Assembly: GCF_021272345.1 (NCBI RefSeq)
Contig: NZ_JAJSDQ010000002.1
Coordinates: 434,001 to 498,000 of the forward strand
Length of the DNA: 64,000 bases
Reading direction: 5' to 3'
DNA from: Ornithinimicrobium sediminis
GTDB taxonomy: Bacteria; Actinomycetota; Actinomycetes; Actinomycetales; Dermatophilaceae
Shown here: piece by piece, positions 37,734-47,499 of the stretch
Numbering within the stretch: position 1 is the first letter of the stretch
How the letters are laid out: each line of letters begins with the position of its first letter
The notes under the pieces: model-generated
Database searches by the model: none
Told to the model about the DNA's origin: nothing
The model's input: the letters and a program-made list of their open reading frames with translations, nothing else
Translations under genes and position numbers: made by a program

Positions 37734-38384
37734 ATGACGACGCCGTTGACCCACCGGACCTTCGCCGCCGTGCTCTTCGACAACGACGGCACCCTCATCG
37801 ACTCGGCTCCGGCGGTCGTGCGCGCCTGGACGACCTGGGCGGCAGAGCACGGGGTCGACATCCTCACGCTGCGGGGCTTCCACGGCGTCCCGGCGGCCGG
37901 GATCATCCAGGCGGTCGCGCCGCACCTGGACCAGCAGGCGGCCCTCGCCCGCATCATCGAGCTCGAGGAGTCCGACACCACCGACGTCCTCGCCCTGCCG
38001 GGCGCGGTCGAGGCGCTGACAGCGCTCGGGCCCAGGGCCGCCATCGCCACGTCGGCGACGCGCGGCCTCGCGCTGGCGCGGCTGCATGCGGCCGGCATCC
38101 CCCTGCCCGAGGTCATCGTCACCGTTGAGGACATCACGCACGGCAAGCCGCACCCCGAGCCCTACCTGCTGGCCGCCGAGCGGGTCGGCGCCGACCCGGC
38201 CGACTGCCTCGTGGTCGAGGACGCCCCGAGCGGCCTGACCTCCGCGCGTGCCGCAGGCTGTGCCACTGTGGCCGTGGTGACGACGGGGGAGCGGCACGAG
38301 CTCGAGGCCGACCTGGTCGTCCCCGACCTCTCACATGTGCGCTTCGGGACCACCTCCGGCAGGGTGGCACTGAGCCTGGCCTGA
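37734..38384 (+). CDS. HAD-superfamily phosphatase (sugar-phosphatase type)
   Basis: A 216-residue HAD hydrolase. Motif I is FDNDGTLIDSAPAVVRAW (nucleophile Asp at the first D; Asn between the two Asp is unusual but seen in this group). Motif II is AIATSATRGLALARL. Motifs III/IV are HGKPHPEPYLLAAERVG and CLVVEDAPSGLTSARAAG. The C1 cap of ~70 residues fits phosphosugar phosphatases such as the GPP/DOG1 type. Stands alone between the Tad operon and the monooxygenase-like gene. Substrate unknown. Confidence 0.88.
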   Translation: MTTPLTHRTFAAVLFDNDGTLIDSAPAVVRAWTTWAAEHGVDILTLRGFHGVPAAGIIQAVAPHLDQQAALARIIELEESDTTDVLALPGAVEALTALGPRAAIATSATRGLALARLHAAGIPLPEVIVTVEDITHGKPHPEPYLLAAERVGADPADCLVVEDAPSGLTSARAAGCATVAVVTTGERHELEADLVVPDLSHVRFGTTSGRVALSLA

Positions 38385-38424
38385 CCTCGGGGAATGCCGT
38401 CGAGGTGGCCGCGGTGCGGAACGC

Positions 38425-38469
38425 TACGGTACCGTAACCTACGCAAGCGGAACCTACGAGCGCGTAGGT
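38425..38469. promoter_or_regulatory. palindrome and repeat cluster before the monooxygenase-like gene
   Basis: Within 45 bp lie a perfect 12-bp palindrome TACGGTACCGTA (38425-38436), a direct repeat AACCTACG at 38436-38443 and 38451-38458, and an inverted repeat ACCTACG-AGCG-CGTAGGT (38452-38469). All share a CTACG/TACGG core. It lies 33-77 bases before the GTG start. TetR-type regulators of lipid or polyketide genes often bind such TACGGTACCGTA palindromes; the regulator is not in the window. Confidence 0.6.
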
Positions 38470-38501
38470 CTTCGACACGTTCTTCCCCGAGGAGGCCTTC
38501 T

Positions 38502-39962
38502 GTGGCTCCGAACGCCCTGCCCGTGATCATCCAGGGCGGCATGGGTGTCGCCGTCTCCTCCTGGCACCTCGCGCGGGAGGTCTCGCTGGCGGGTCAGATG
38601 GGTGTGGTGTCCGGCACCGCGATGGATGCCGTCCTGGCACGTCGCCTGCAGGACGGCGACCCCACCGGTGACATGCGGCGCGCCATGGCCGCCTTCCCCG
38701 TGCCGGAGATGGCTGCCCGCGTCCTCGACAAGTTCTTCGTGCCCGGCGGCAAGGCACCCGACGCCCCCTACCGTCCCCTGCCGAAGCTGACCCTCGACTC
38801 CTCCCGCCCCGTGCAGGAGCTGGCGGTCGTGGGCAACTTCGTCGAGGTGTGGCTGGCCAAGGAGGGCCACGACGGGGTCGTCGGCATCAACTGTCTCGAG
38901 AAGCTGCAGATGGCCACCCCCACCGCGCTGCTCGGCGCCTCCCTCGCGGGGGTCGACTACGTGCTGATGGGCGCCGGGATCCCGCGGGAGATCCCCCAGC
39001 TGCTCAACTCCCTCTCCCGCGGCGAGGTGGGCCGGATCACGGCCGACGTCGCGGGCGGCACCATCACCCACTACGTCGAGGTCGACCCGGTCGACCTGCT
39101 CGGGCCGGACCTGCCGCCGATCGCCCGACCCGACTTCCTCGCCATCGTCTCCGCGGAGGCCCTGGCCAACTACCTCTACCGCGACCCGACCATCCGACCC
39201 GACGGCTTCGTCGTCGAGGGCCCGACGGCCGGCGGCCACAGCGCACCGCCGCGCGGCAAGCTCCAGCTGGACGAGGCTGGGGAGCCGGTCTACGGCCCGC
39301 GCGACCTCGCCAACCTGGCCAAGATGGCCCAGTTCGACATCCCGTTCTGGCTGGCCGGTGCCTACGGCACCCCCGAGAAGGTCGTCGAGGCGCTCGCGGC
39401 CGGTGCGGCCGGCGTGCAGGTCGGCACGCTCTTCGCGCTGTCCGACGACAGCGGGCTGACCGAGCGCACCCGCGCCCAGATGCTCGAGGAGCTCCGCGCC
39501 GGCTCCCTCGACGTGCGCAACGACCCGCGGGCCAGCCCCACAGGCTTCCCCTTCAAGGTGGCCTCGCTCGAGGGCACCGCCAGCGACGAGGCGGTCTACC
39601 AGGCCCGCCCCCGGCTGTGCGACCTGTCCTACCTGCGCACCGCCTACGAGAAGGAGGGCGGCGGCATCGGCTACCGCTGCCCCGCCGAGCCGGTCGACAT
39701 GTACCTGAAGAAGGGCGGCACGATCGAGGCCACCGAGGGTCGCAAGTGCCTGTGCAACGGGCTTATGGCCAACATCGGCCTGGGCCAGACCCGCAAGGAC
39801 GGCTACGCGGAGGACCGCATCGTCACCCTCGGCCAGGACGTCACCGGTGCGCTGACCCTGCTCGGCGAGCACCCGTCCGGCTACACCGCCGAGACCGCCG
39901 TGCGCTGGCTCGCCTCCCTCGTGCCGGCAGAGCAGCTGCGTGAGGTCCAGCTCGTCGGCTGA
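38502..39962 (+). CDS. nitronate monooxygenase-like FMN oxidoreductase
   Basis: A 486-residue TIM-barrel flavoprotein of the nitronate monooxygenase / 2-nitropropane dioxygenase superfamily, longer than the 320-370 typical of true NMOs. Signatures: VIIQGGMGVAVSSWHLAREV, DYVLMGAGIPREIPQLLN, GPTAGGHSAPPRGKLQLD (catalytic His region) and AAGAAGVQVGTLFAL (FMN phosphate). The C-terminal ~110 residues add a Cys-bearing part (YRCPAEPVDMYLKKGG; GRKCLCNGLMANIGLGQ) of unknown role, as in enoyl-reductase-like relatives. GTG 38502 is chosen for GAGGAGG 6 bases upstream. The palindromic promoter suggests tight control. Confidence 0.85.
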   Translation: MAPNALPVIIQGGMGVAVSSWHLAREVSLAGQMGVVSGTAMDAVLARRLQDGDPTGDMRRAMAAFPVPEMAARVLDKFFVPGGKAPDAPYRPLPKLTLDSSRPVQELAVVGNFVEVWLAKEGHDGVVGINCLEKLQMATPTALLGASLAGVDYVLMGAGIPREIPQLLNSLSRGEVGRITADVAGGTITHYVEVDPVDLLGPDLPPIARPDFLAIVSAEALANYLYRDPTIRPDGFVVEGPTAGGHSAPPRGKLQLDEAGEPVYGPRDLANLAKMAQFDIPFWLAGAYGTPEKVVEALAAGAAGVQVGTLFALSDDSGLTERTRAQMLEELRAGSLDVRNDPRASPTGFPFKVASLEGTASDEAVYQARPRLCDLSYLRTAYEKEGGGIGYRCPAEPVDMYLKKGGTIEATEGRKCLCNGLMANIGLGQTRKDGYAEDRIVTLGQDVTGALTLLGEHPSGYTAETAVRWLASLVPAEQLREVQLVG

Positions 39963-40036
39963 GCCTGCGGGCAGCGCCCGACTTGCCCGGCGCCCGAGGT
40001 GGTTGACACACTCCCGTGCAGGGCCTCCACGGGCTC

Positions 40037-40078
40037 CCGGACGAGCGGTGCCGTACCCGGTGTGCGACAAGACGGCGC
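40037..40078 (+). promoter_or_regulatory. guanidine-III (ykkC-III) riboswitch
   Basis: The 42-base core CCGGACGAGCGGTGCCGTAC, then CCGG, a TGTGCG joint and ACAAGACGGCGC, closely matches the recalled guanidine-III consensus (CCGGACGAGGTGCGCCGTAC ... GACAAGACGGCGC). Pairing of CCGG ends and of GCGGTGCCGT with ACGGCGC would form its pseudoknot. It sits 15 bases before an SMR exporter gene with Gdx residues, exactly the expected target, and so near the ribosome site (AAGGAG at 40081) that control is probably of translation initiation, turned on by guanidinium. Confidence 0.85.
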
Positions 40079-40093
40079 TGAAGGAGTGCTCTC

Positions 40094-40408
40094 ATGTCCT
40101 GGCTCGTCCTGATCGTGGCCGGTGTCTTCGAGGCCGTGTGGGCCACGGCCCTCGGCCGGTCCGAGGGGTTCACCCGGCTGGGCCCGACCGTGGTCTTCGC
40201 CGTCGCGCTCGTCATCAGCATGGCCGGCCTGGGCTACGCGATGCGCGAGCTCCCGGTCGGCACGTCGTATGCCGTGTGGGTGGCCGTCGGTGCCTCGCTG
40301 ACCGTCGCCTACGCGATGGCCACCGGCACCGAGCCGGTCTCCCTGGCCCGGGTCCTGCTCATCCTCGGCATCGTCGGCTGCGTCGTCGGCCTCAAGGTGG
40401 TCCCGTGA
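40094..40408 (+). CDS. gdx: guanidinium exporter, SMR family (Gdx/SugE type)
   Basis: A 104-residue, four-helix membrane protein that dimerises in antiparallel fashion and exchanges guanidinium for protons. The residues recalled as diagnostic of the Gdx subtype are all in register: Gly10, Glu13 (central proton/substrate carboxylate), Ser42, Tyr59 and Trp62. This separates it from the EmrE-like multidrug subtype. The guanidine-III riboswitch directly upstream supports the substrate independently. No guanidine carboxylase or urea carboxylase genes are adjacent, so here guanidine is exported and not assimilated. Confidence 0.92.
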   Translation: MSWLVLIVAGVFEAVWATALGRSEGFTRLGPTVVFAVALVISMAGLGYAMRELPVGTSYAVWVAVGASLTVAYAMATGTEPVSLARVLLILGIVGCVVGLKVVP

Positions 40409-40439
40409 CTCCCGCCCGGCTCGCGTAGGCTGTCGGTTC

Positions 40440-41552
40440 GTGGCTGTGGACTTCGACAACGAGATCAAGCACCTGCGCGCGACGATGGCGACGGTGCGCG
40501 AGGTGACCGACCTGGAGCGCCTGAAGAGCGAGATCCGGGACCTCGAGGACCAGGTGTCCGCGCCGGACCTGTGGGACGACGTCGAGCACGCCCAGCGGGT
40601 GACCTCCCAGCTCTCGCGCGCCAAGACCGAGCACGACCGGGTCGTCGAGATGGACGACCGGATCGACGAGCTCGAGGTGCTGGTCCAGCTGGGCCAGGAG
40701 GAGTCCGACGCCGCGACGATGACCGAGGCCGAGGCCGACCTGGCCACGCTCAAGAAGGAGGTGGCCCGGCTCGAGGTGCGCACCCTGCTCAACGGGGAGT
40801 ACGACGAGCGCGAGGCGGTCGTGACCATCCGCGCCGGCGCGGGGGGCGTCGACGCCGCCGACTTCGCCGAGATGCTCATGCGGATGTACCTGCGCTGGGC
40901 CGAGCGGCACGGCTACCCGACCTCGGTGCTGGACACCTCTTACGCCGAGGAGGCCGGGCTGAAGTCCGCGACCTTCGAGGTCAAGGTGCCCTACGCCTTC
41001 GGCACCCTGGCCGTGGAGGCCGGCACCCACCGCCTCGTGCGCATCAGCCCCTTCGACAACCAGGGCAGGCGTCAGACCAGCTTCGCCGCGGTCGAGGTCA
41101 TCCCGCTCATCGAGAGCACCGACCACATCGACATCCCCGAGTCCGAGCTCAAGGTGGACGTCTTCCGGTCCTCCGGCCCCGGTGGCCAGTCGGTCAACAC
41201 GACCGACTCCGCGGTCCGGATGACGCACATCCCGACCGGTGTGACCGTGTCGATGCAGAACGAGAAGAGCCAGATCCAGAACCGGGCGGCCGCGCTGCGG
41301 GTCATGCAGTCGCGCCTGCTGCTGCTCAAGAAGCAGGAGGAGGACGCCGCCAAGAAGGAGATGGCCGGCGACGTCAAGGCGTCCTGGGGTGACCAGATGC
41401 GCTCCTACGTGCTGCACCCCTACCAGATGGTCAAGGACCTGCGCACCAACTACGAGGTGGGCAGCACCGGGGCGGTCCTGGACGGAGACATCGACGCCTT
41501 CCTCGAGGCCGGCATCCGCTGGAAGCGCTCCCTCGAGCGCGCCGAGGCCTGA
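40440..41552 (+). CDS. prfB: peptide chain release factor 2
   Basis: Recognises UGA and UAA and triggers peptide release. The 370-residue protein has the SPF tripeptide (203-205, [15 protein letters not shown]) that reads the stop codon and the GGQ motif (248-250, [17 protein letters not shown]). Unlike most bacteria there is no internal UGA frameshift: the gene is continuous from GTG 40440, as is usual in actinobacteria. RF2 sits upstream of ftsE, as in many bacteria, here with an aldehyde dehydrogenase gene between. Confidence 0.96.
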   Translation: MAVDFDNEIKHLRATMATVREVTDLERLKSEIRDLEDQVSAPDLWDDVEHAQRVTSQLSRAKTEHDRVVEMDDRIDELEVLVQLGQEESDAATMTEAEADLATLKKEVARLEVRTLLNGEYDEREAVVTIRAGAGGVDAADFAEMLMRMYLRWAERHGYPTSVLDTSYAEEAGLKSATFEVKVPYAFGTLAVEAGTHRLVRISPFDNQGRRQTSFAAVEVIPLIESTDHIDIPESELKVDVFRSSGPGGQSVNTTDSAVRMTHIPTGVTVSMQNEKSQIQNRAAALRVMQSRLLLLKKQEEDAAKKEMAGDVKASWGDQMRSYVLHPYQMVKDLRTNYEVGSTGAVLDGDIDAFLEAGIRWKRSLERAEA

Positions 41553-41554
41553 GC

Positions 41555-42994
41555 GTGCCGCTGCCGGACGACCGCAGCGGTGACGCCGTGCACGACCCGT
41601 ATGCCGTCACGCTGGACACGCTGCGCACCACCTTCCGCTCGGGCCGCACCCACGGGCTGGACTGGCGACGGGAGCAGCTGCAGGCCCTGCGCCGGATGAT
41701 GTCCGAGCACCGGGAGGCCCTGTCGGCGGCAGCGTCGCAGGACATCGGCAAGCCCCGGCCCGAGGCCGAGCTCGCCGAGGTGTTCACCGTCGTGCAGGAG
41801 GTGGACGCGCTGCTGGACAACCTGGAGCGGTGGACGGGGTCGCGCAAGGTGCGCCTGCCGCTGACCTTCCAGCCGGCGACGGCCCGCCTGCAGCACCGGC
41901 CCAAGGGCGTGCTGCTCGTCATCGGCCCGTGGAACTACCCCGTGCAGCTGCTGCTCTCGCCGCTGGCCGGCGCCCTGGCCGCGGGCAACACGGTGCTGCT
42001 CAAGCCCAGCGAGGTGGCACCCGCGGTCTCCTCGCTCGTCGCCGACCTGGTGCCGCGCTACCTGGACCCAGAGGCCGTCGCGGTGGTCGAGGGAGGTGCC
42101 GCCGAGGCGACGGCTCTGCTGGCCCACCGTTTCGACCACGTCGTGTTCACCGGCTCGCAGCGGGTGGGCAGGATCGTCATGCGGGCGGCCGCGGAGCACC
42201 TCACCCCGGTCACCCTCGAGCTCGGCGGCAAGTCACCGGTCTTCGTCGACGCGTCGGTGCACCTGCGCACCGTGGCGCAGCGGCTGGTGTGGGGCAAGTT
42301 CCTCAACGTCGGTCAGACGTGCGTGGCCCCCGACTACGTGATGGTGACGCCGGAGGTGCACGACGCGCTGGTCGACGAGCTGCGCCGGGCGATCCGGGCG
42401 GCCTTCGGCCGGGACCCGCGCCGCAGCAGCGACTACGGCCGGGTCGTCAACGACCTGCACTTCGACCGGCTGCTCGGCCTGCTCGAGGGCACCGACCCCG
42501 TCATCGGCGGCGAGCACGAGCGGTCCGAGCGCTACCTGGCGCCGACGGTCGTCACCGGGGTCGGGCTGGACCACGCGCTCATGCAGGAGGAGATCTTCGG
42601 TCCCGTCCTGCCGGTGCTGCGGGTCGCGGGTGTCACCGAGGCCCTCGAGGTCGTGGAGGCCAACCCGCACCCCCTGTCGTTCTACGTGTTCTCCGAGGAC
42701 GCGCAGGTCCGGTCCCGGTTCGAGGAGGAGTCGCTCAGCGGTGCCCTCGCCTTCAACCTGCCGGTGGCGCACCAGTCCGCGCCCGGGCTGCCCTTCGGTG
42801 GCGTCGGCGGCTCCGGGTTCGGTCGCTACCACGGGGAGCACTCGATCCAGGAGTTCTCCCACGAGCGGCCGGTGCTCTCCAAACCGCTGCGGCCCGACAC
42901 CCTGGCGATGCTCTACCCGCCCTCCACCCGGTGGAAGCGTCTGGTCAACGACAGGGTGCTCACCCGCCTGATGGGTGTGCGCAAGGACGCCTGA
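41555..42994 (+). CDS. aldehyde dehydrogenase, class 3 type
   Basis: A 479-residue NAD(P)-dependent aldehyde dehydrogenase related to the ALDH3 / coniferyl-aldehyde group. The N-terminal helix pattern GLDWRREQLQALRRMMSEHREAL is typical. The cofactor loop is IGPWNYPVQLLLSPLAGALAAGN, the general base Glu lies in LELGGKSPVF, and the catalytic Cys256 in KFLNVGQTCVAPDYV. The C-terminal PFGGVGGSGFGRYHGEHS and a final hydrophobic/basic tail (LYPPSTRWKRLVNDRVLTRLM) suggest membrane association, as in fatty-aldehyde dehydrogenases. GTG start two bases after prfB. Confidence 0.9.
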   Translation: MPLPDDRSGDAVHDPYAVTLDTLRTTFRSGRTHGLDWRREQLQALRRMMSEHREALSAAASQDIGKPRPEAELAEVFTVVQEVDALLDNLERWTGSRKVRLPLTFQPATARLQHRPKGVLLVIGPWNYPVQLLLSPLAGALAAGNTVLLKPSEVAPAVSSLVADLVPRYLDPEAVAVVEGGAAEATALLAHRFDHVVFTGSQRVGRIVMRAAAEHLTPVTLELGGKSPVFVDASVHLRTVAQRLVWGKFLNVGQTCVAPDYVMVTPEVHDALVDELRRAIRAAFGRDPRRSSDYGRVVNDLHFDRLLGLLEGTDPVIGGEHERSERYLAPTVVTGVGLDHALMQEEIFGPVLPVLRVAGVTEALEVVEANPHPLSFYVFSEDAQVRSRFEEESLSGALAFNLPVAHQSAPGLPFGGVGGSGFGRYHGEHSIQEFSHERPVLSKPLRPDTLAMLYPPSTRWKRLVNDRVLTRLMGVRKDA

Positions 42995-43103
42995 CGCACC
43001 TCTCTCCGGACACGCAACGCCGAGCATCGGCGATGTCCCGCAATCACCGGCGTCACATGCGTAACCTCGACCGTGGACCGGTGCGGTCCACCTGTGAGGT
43101 GGC

Positions 43104-43134
43104 CTCGTCGGGCCGCCACCGAGTCCCCGACGAG
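43104..43134 (+). terminator. hairpin between the aldehyde dehydrogenase gene and ftsE
   Basis: CTCGTCGGG and CCCGACGAG form a perfect 9-bp stem around a 13-base loop. A smaller stem CCACCT-GTG-AGGTGG (43088-43102) lies just before. They are 18 bases from the ftsE start, so they may end upstream transcription or shape the ftsE leader. Confidence 0.45.
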
Positions 43135-43152
43135 AAGTGACCCACCACCGCG

Positions 43153-43859
<707 letters not shown>

Positions 43860-43863
<4 letters not shown>

Positions 43864-44783
43864 GGGTCGGCTTCCTGCTCGGCGAGGTGGCCAACGGCCT
43901 GCGTCGCAACACCGCGATGTTCGTCTCCGTGGTGCTGGTGACGATGGTCTCGCTCTTCTTCCTCGGGGTGGGCCTGCTGGCGCAGGCGCAGGTGGACACC
44001 GCCAAGGGCTACTGGTACGACCGGGTCCAGGTCTCGATCTTCCTGTGCACGCCCACCACCACCGAGGTCGCCTCGTGTGCGGCCGGCGGTGCCACCGCGA
44101 CGCAGCGCGACCAGCTGCGCACCGACCTCGACGGTCTGCAGCCGCTGGTCCAGGACTACTGGTACGAGTCCAACGCGCAGGCCTACGAGCGCTTCCGGGA
44201 GCAGTTCCGCAACTCGCCGGTGCTGGAGAGCATCCCGCAGGAGGCGATCCCCGAGAGCTTCCGGGTGCAGCTCGCGGACCCCACGAAGTACGACGTCGTC
44301 GCCGGCGCCTTCCAGGGCGCCCCCGGGGTGGAGAGCGTCGAGGACCAGCGCGAGCTGGTGGACAAGCTGTTCACCTTCCTCAACGTCGTCAGCGTGGCGG
44401 CTGTGGGGCTGGCCGGTGCCATGGTGCTCTGCGCCGTCCTGCTCATCAGCACCACCATCCGGCTCACCGCGTGGTCCCGACGCCGGGAGACCGGCATCAT
44501 GCGCCTCGTCGGTGCGTCGGCCTTCACCATCCACACGCCGTTCGTCGTCGAGACGGTGCTGGCCACCCTGCTCGGCGCCGCCCTCGCCACGGGGCTGCTG
44601 TGGGCGATGGTGGAGTACGGCATCACCGGCTTCCTCACCGAGCTGCTCGCGGGGGAGAGCGGCCTGGTCAGCCTCGTCGGCACCGCCGACCTGTGGCTGA
44701 TCACCCCTGTCCTGGTCGGCGGCGCCGTGCTGCTGGCCGTCCTGACCTCATGGCTGGCGCTGCGCCGCTATGTCCGTGTGTAG
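43860..44783 (+). CDS. ftsX: cell-division permease-like protein FtsX
   Basis: A 307-residue membrane protein with one membrane helix near residues 21-44, a large extracytoplasmic loop (about 45-175) that contacts the hydrolase, and three C-terminal helices (VVSVAAVGLAGAMVLCAVLL; VVETVLATLLGAALATGLL; ITPVLVGGAVLLAVLTSWL). Two Cys in the loop (FLCTPTTTEVASCAAGG) match the disulfide seen in mycobacterial FtsX. FtsX does not transport; it passes the FtsE ATPase cycle to a partner hydrolase, most likely the next gene. Confidence 0.95.
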
Positions 44784-44799
44784 AAGAGGTGAGCCCGCG

Positions 44800-46473
44800 A
44801 TGACCACACTTCCGGCAGGCCGGTCGCTGCGGCGACGGCTGACGGCTCCCCTGGCCCTGGCCCTGGCGGCAGGACTCGCGGTGACCAGCCCCGCGCTCGC
44901 GCAGGACCTGGACGAGATCCGGGAGCAGATGCGCGCCGTGGCCGAGCAGGAGCGCCAGGCTGCCGAGGAGCGCGGGGAGGTCGAGAGCCGCATCGGCCAG
45001 CTCGACGAGCACCTCGACGAGACCACCGCCGAGCTGGTGGCGGCCGACGAGCGGCTGCGGGACACCACGGCGAAGGTCGAGGTCGCGCGGGCCGAGCTCG
45101 CCGGCGCCGAGGCCGAGCTGGCGGCAGCGGAGGAGGACGCGCTGCGCATCGAGGGGGAGCTCGAGGTCGCGTATGCCAACGAGGCCAAGATCGAGGCCTC
45201 GCTGGAGGACAACGCACAGGAGCAGGAGGACAGCCGGCTGGCCGTGGGGGCGATCGCCCGGGAGTCCTACAAGAACGGTGGCATGGGCAGCGTCGCCATG
45301 ACGTTCGAGATGCTCACGGGCGAGGGTGACGCCGTGCAGGAGATGGCGATGGCACGCACCGTGATGCGCGTGCAGGACCGCACGATCCAGCGGCTGGCGA
45401 GCCAGCAGGCTCAGGAGACCGCCGAGCAGGACCGTCTGGAGGGCGTGCGGCGCGACATCGCGCTGCTGCTCGCCGAGGCCGAGGCCAACGTGCTGCGCAA
45501 GGCCGAGGCACGGGACGAGGCCGAGCGCGCCACGACCGAGCTGGAGGCGCTGGAGGCTCAGCAGGCTCAGGACAAGGCCGCGCTGGAGGAGCAGAAGGCC
45601 GCCGTCGAGGCCCAGCTCGCCCAGGCCGAGGACGAGTCGGACGACCTGCAGGCCCAGCTGGCCCAGCTGGCCCAGGAGAAGCACGGGCTCGAGGTCGCCG
45701 AGGAGGCCGAGAAGCAGCGGCTGGCGCAGGAGGAGGCACGCCGCAGGGCGGAGGCCGAGGCCCGCCGGCTGGCCGCGGAGGAGGCGGCGCGTCAGGCCGA
45801 GGCGGCCCGTCAGGCGGAGGCGGCCCGTCAGGCGGAGGCGGCCCGTCAGGCCGAAGAGGCGCGCCAGGAGGAGGCGCGGGCAGCCGCGCGCGAGGCGGAG
45901 GCGGCTCGTCAGGCCGAGGCAGAGGCTGCGTCACGCCGCGCGCCGAACCGTCCGGCGGTTCCCGAACCGGCGCCCCCGCCGCCCCCACCCCCGCCGCCAC
46001 CACCGCCACCACCGCCGCCACCGCCGCCGCCACCGCCGCCGCCACCGCCGCCACCGCCCCCTCCTCCGGCGCCGGCGTCGACGGGGTACCTCTCGCACCC
46101 CTCGCCGGCCCGCATCACCAGCTCGTACGGCTACCGCACCCATCCGGTGCTGGGCACCCAGCGGTTGCACGCCGGCATCGACTACGGCGGTGCGTGCGGC
46201 TCACCGGTGTACGCGGCTGCGGACGGCACGATCATCGCGACCCCCGTCACCGAGGGCGGCGGCAACAAGATGGTCATCGACCACGGCGTGCAGCGTGGCG
46301 TCAACCTCACCACGACCTACGCCCACCTGCAGGGGTATGCCGTGCGCTCGGGCCCGGTCAGCCGGGGCCAGGTCGTCGCCTACACGGGCACGACCGGCCT
46401 GTCCACGGGCTGCCACCTGCACTTCGAGACCCGGGAGAACGGCATACCGGTCGACCCCCGCAGCTGGCTGTAG
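44800..46473 (+). CDS. FtsEX-linked coiled-coil M23 peptidoglycan hydrolase
   Basis: A 557-residue secreted protein. Signal peptide at 1-31 ([15 protein letters not shown] end). A long Glu/Ala/Gln-rich coiled coil (about 32-380) has EnvC/PcsB-like layout and includes repeated [11 protein letters not shown] units near 325-355. A run of 32 prolines spans residues 392-423. The C-terminal LytM/M23 domain has zinc-site His457 and Asp461 (HAGIDYGG) and HLHFE (His539/541). All M23 ligands are present, so it should be active, unlike EnvC. ATG 44800 has AGAGGTGA upstream; the longer frame from 44770 would overlap ftsX. Its position after ftsX suggests FtsX gates it. Confidence 0.92.
   Translation: MTTLPAGRSLRRRLTAPLALALAAGLAVTSPALAQDLDEIREQMRAVAEQERQAAEERGEVESRIGQLDEHLDETTAELVAADERLRDTTAKVEVARAELAGAEAELAAAEEDALRIEGELEVAYANEAKIEASLEDNAQEQEDSRLAVGAIARESYKNGGMGSVAMTFEMLTGEGDAVQEMAMARTVMRVQDRTIQRLASQQAQETAEQDRLEGVRRDIALLLAEAEANVLRKAEARDEAERATTELEALEAQQAQDKAALEEQKAAVEAQLAQAEDESDDLQAQLAQLAQEKHGLEVAEEAEKQRLAQEEARRRAEAEARRLAAEEAARQAEAARQAEAARQAEAARQAEEARQEEARAAAREAEAARQAEAEAASRRAPNRPAVPEPAPPPPPPPPPPPPPPPPPPPPPPPPPPPPPPPPAPASTGYLSHPSPARITSSYGYRTHPVLGTQRLHAGIDYGGACGSPVYAAADGTIIATPVTEGGGNKMVIDHGVQRGVNLTTTYAHLQGYAVRSGPVSRGQVVAYTGTTGLSTGCHLHFETRENGIPVDPRSWL
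45973..46068 (+). repeat. poly-proline codon tract (32 consecutive Pro codons)
   Basis: CCN repeated 32 times (mostly CCG and CCA) between the coiled coil and the M23 domain. Codon mixing shows it is not a simple single-triplet expansion, but the CCGCCA blocks repeat and could slip. On the opposite strand it reads as poly-Gly, which creates several false ORFs. Confidence 0.95.
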
Positions 46474-46552
46474 GCTGGAGGGTCGGTCGGGTGCACAGCC
46501 TGTGTGCGCCTGGCCGACCGACAGCCCAGCGACGATGCGAACAGGGACGGAC

Positions 46553-47029
46553 ATGGCCAAGGAGACCGGACGCAAGCTGGTCGCGAGCAACAAGAAGGCC
46601 CGCCACGAGTACCACATCGAGGACACCGTGGAGGCCGGTCTCGTGCTGACCGGCACGGAGGTGAAGTCGCTGCGGCAGGGCCGGGCCTCGCTCGTCGACG
46701 GCTACTGCACCGACTACCGCGGTGAGCTCTACCTGGAGAACGTGCACATCCCGGAGTACACCCAGGGCACGTGGACCAACCACTCCGCCCGGCGACGGCG
46801 CAAGCTGTTGCTGCACCGCGACGAGATCGACAAGCTCACGTCGAAGGCCGCCCAGGCCGGGCACACGATCATCCCGCTGTCGCTCTACTTCGTCGACGGC
46901 CGCGCCAAGGTGGAGATCGCCCTGGCCAAGGGCAAGAAGCTGCACGACAAGCGGCAGACGCTGCGCGAGCGACAGGACCGCATGGAGGCCCAGCGCGCCA
47001 TGTCGGCGCACCTCAAGCGGCACGGCTGA
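46553..47029 (+). CDS. smpB: SsrA-binding protein SmpB
   Basis: A 158-residue partner of tmRNA in trans-translation. Signatures: [29 protein letters not shown] (OB-fold RNA-binding part), [20 protein letters not shown], and the basic C-terminal tail [20 protein letters not shown] that enters the mRNA channel. ATG 46553 follows AGGGACGGAC. The ssrA gene lies 102 bases downstream, the classic smpB-ssrA order. Confidence 0.96.
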   Translation: MAKETGRKLVASNKKARHEYHIEDTVEAGLVLTGTEVKSLRQGRASLVDGYCTDYRGELYLENVHIPEYTQGTWTNHSARRRRKLLLHRDEIDKLTSKAAQAGHTIIPLSLYFVDGRAKVEIALAKGKKLHDKRQTLRERQDRMEAQRAMSAHLKRHG

Positions 47030-47131
47030 GCGTGGCGGGAGGCGACAGGGAATCCGTTGGCGTCGCCGAGCGTTGGACCACTAGGATGAGGAAGTTGACA
47101 ACTGCATAGTGTGATGTGGCCGCCCCCTCAG

Positions 47132-47499
47132 GGGGGTGATCGGTTTCGACGTTGTACGGCCAATCAGGGGAAGCGGGTCGAGGATGCAAGGTCATCTCGT
47201 GAACGCTCCTTGCGAAACCAATAGGTGCCGATTCCAAGCGCACCGACTTCGCCCTCGCCGCCTGAGCGAGCTCCGAAGTCCGTCAGCCTGAGCTAGTTTC
47301 CGACTCAGTGTCTGGCGTCAGCTAGGAAACTTGCTGCGTGATCATGTCGAGGGATCACGCGGGACTCCTACTCGACTGGGCCTGTCAGGGAACGTGTGCG
47401 TGCGAGCCCTGGGGCCGAGAAAATCCATAGCGCACTGCACCCGGAGAAGCCCTGGTTCCCCGGCAGCGGACGCGGGTTCGATTCCCGCCACCTCCACCA
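47132..47499 (+). ncRNA. ssrA: tmRNA
   Basis: Rescues stalled ribosomes by adding a degradation tag. The 5' end GGGGGTGATCGGTTTCGAC and 3' end GGTTCGATTCCCGCC...ACCA form the tRNA-like domain; the 7-bp acceptor stem pairs GGGGGUG with CACCUCC. CCA is encoded (47497-47499). The tag reading frame at 47227-47265 encodes ADSKRTDFALAA then TGA, close to the mycobacterial ADSHQRDYALAA. Length 368 nt is normal. TTGGCG-N19-TAGGAT (47057-47087) is a possible promoter; a TTGACA at 47095 lacks a -10 at the right distance. tmRNA 3' ends are frequent integration sites, and the DNA beyond is accessory in character. Confidence 0.95.

Noticed and set aside
40003-40008. TTGACA as -35 of the guanidinium exporter
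   Set aside because: No convincing -10 hexamer follows at 16-18 bp, so no promoter is claimed.
40440-41552. Possible programmed frameshift in prfB
   Set aside because: The gene is one continuous frame with no early in-frame TGA; actinobacterial RF2 genes normally lack the shift.
45314-46170. Several minus-strand frames encoding Gly- and Pro-rich proteins
   Set aside because: They are the complement of the Ala/Glu coiled coil and the poly-proline tract of the M23 peptidase gene.
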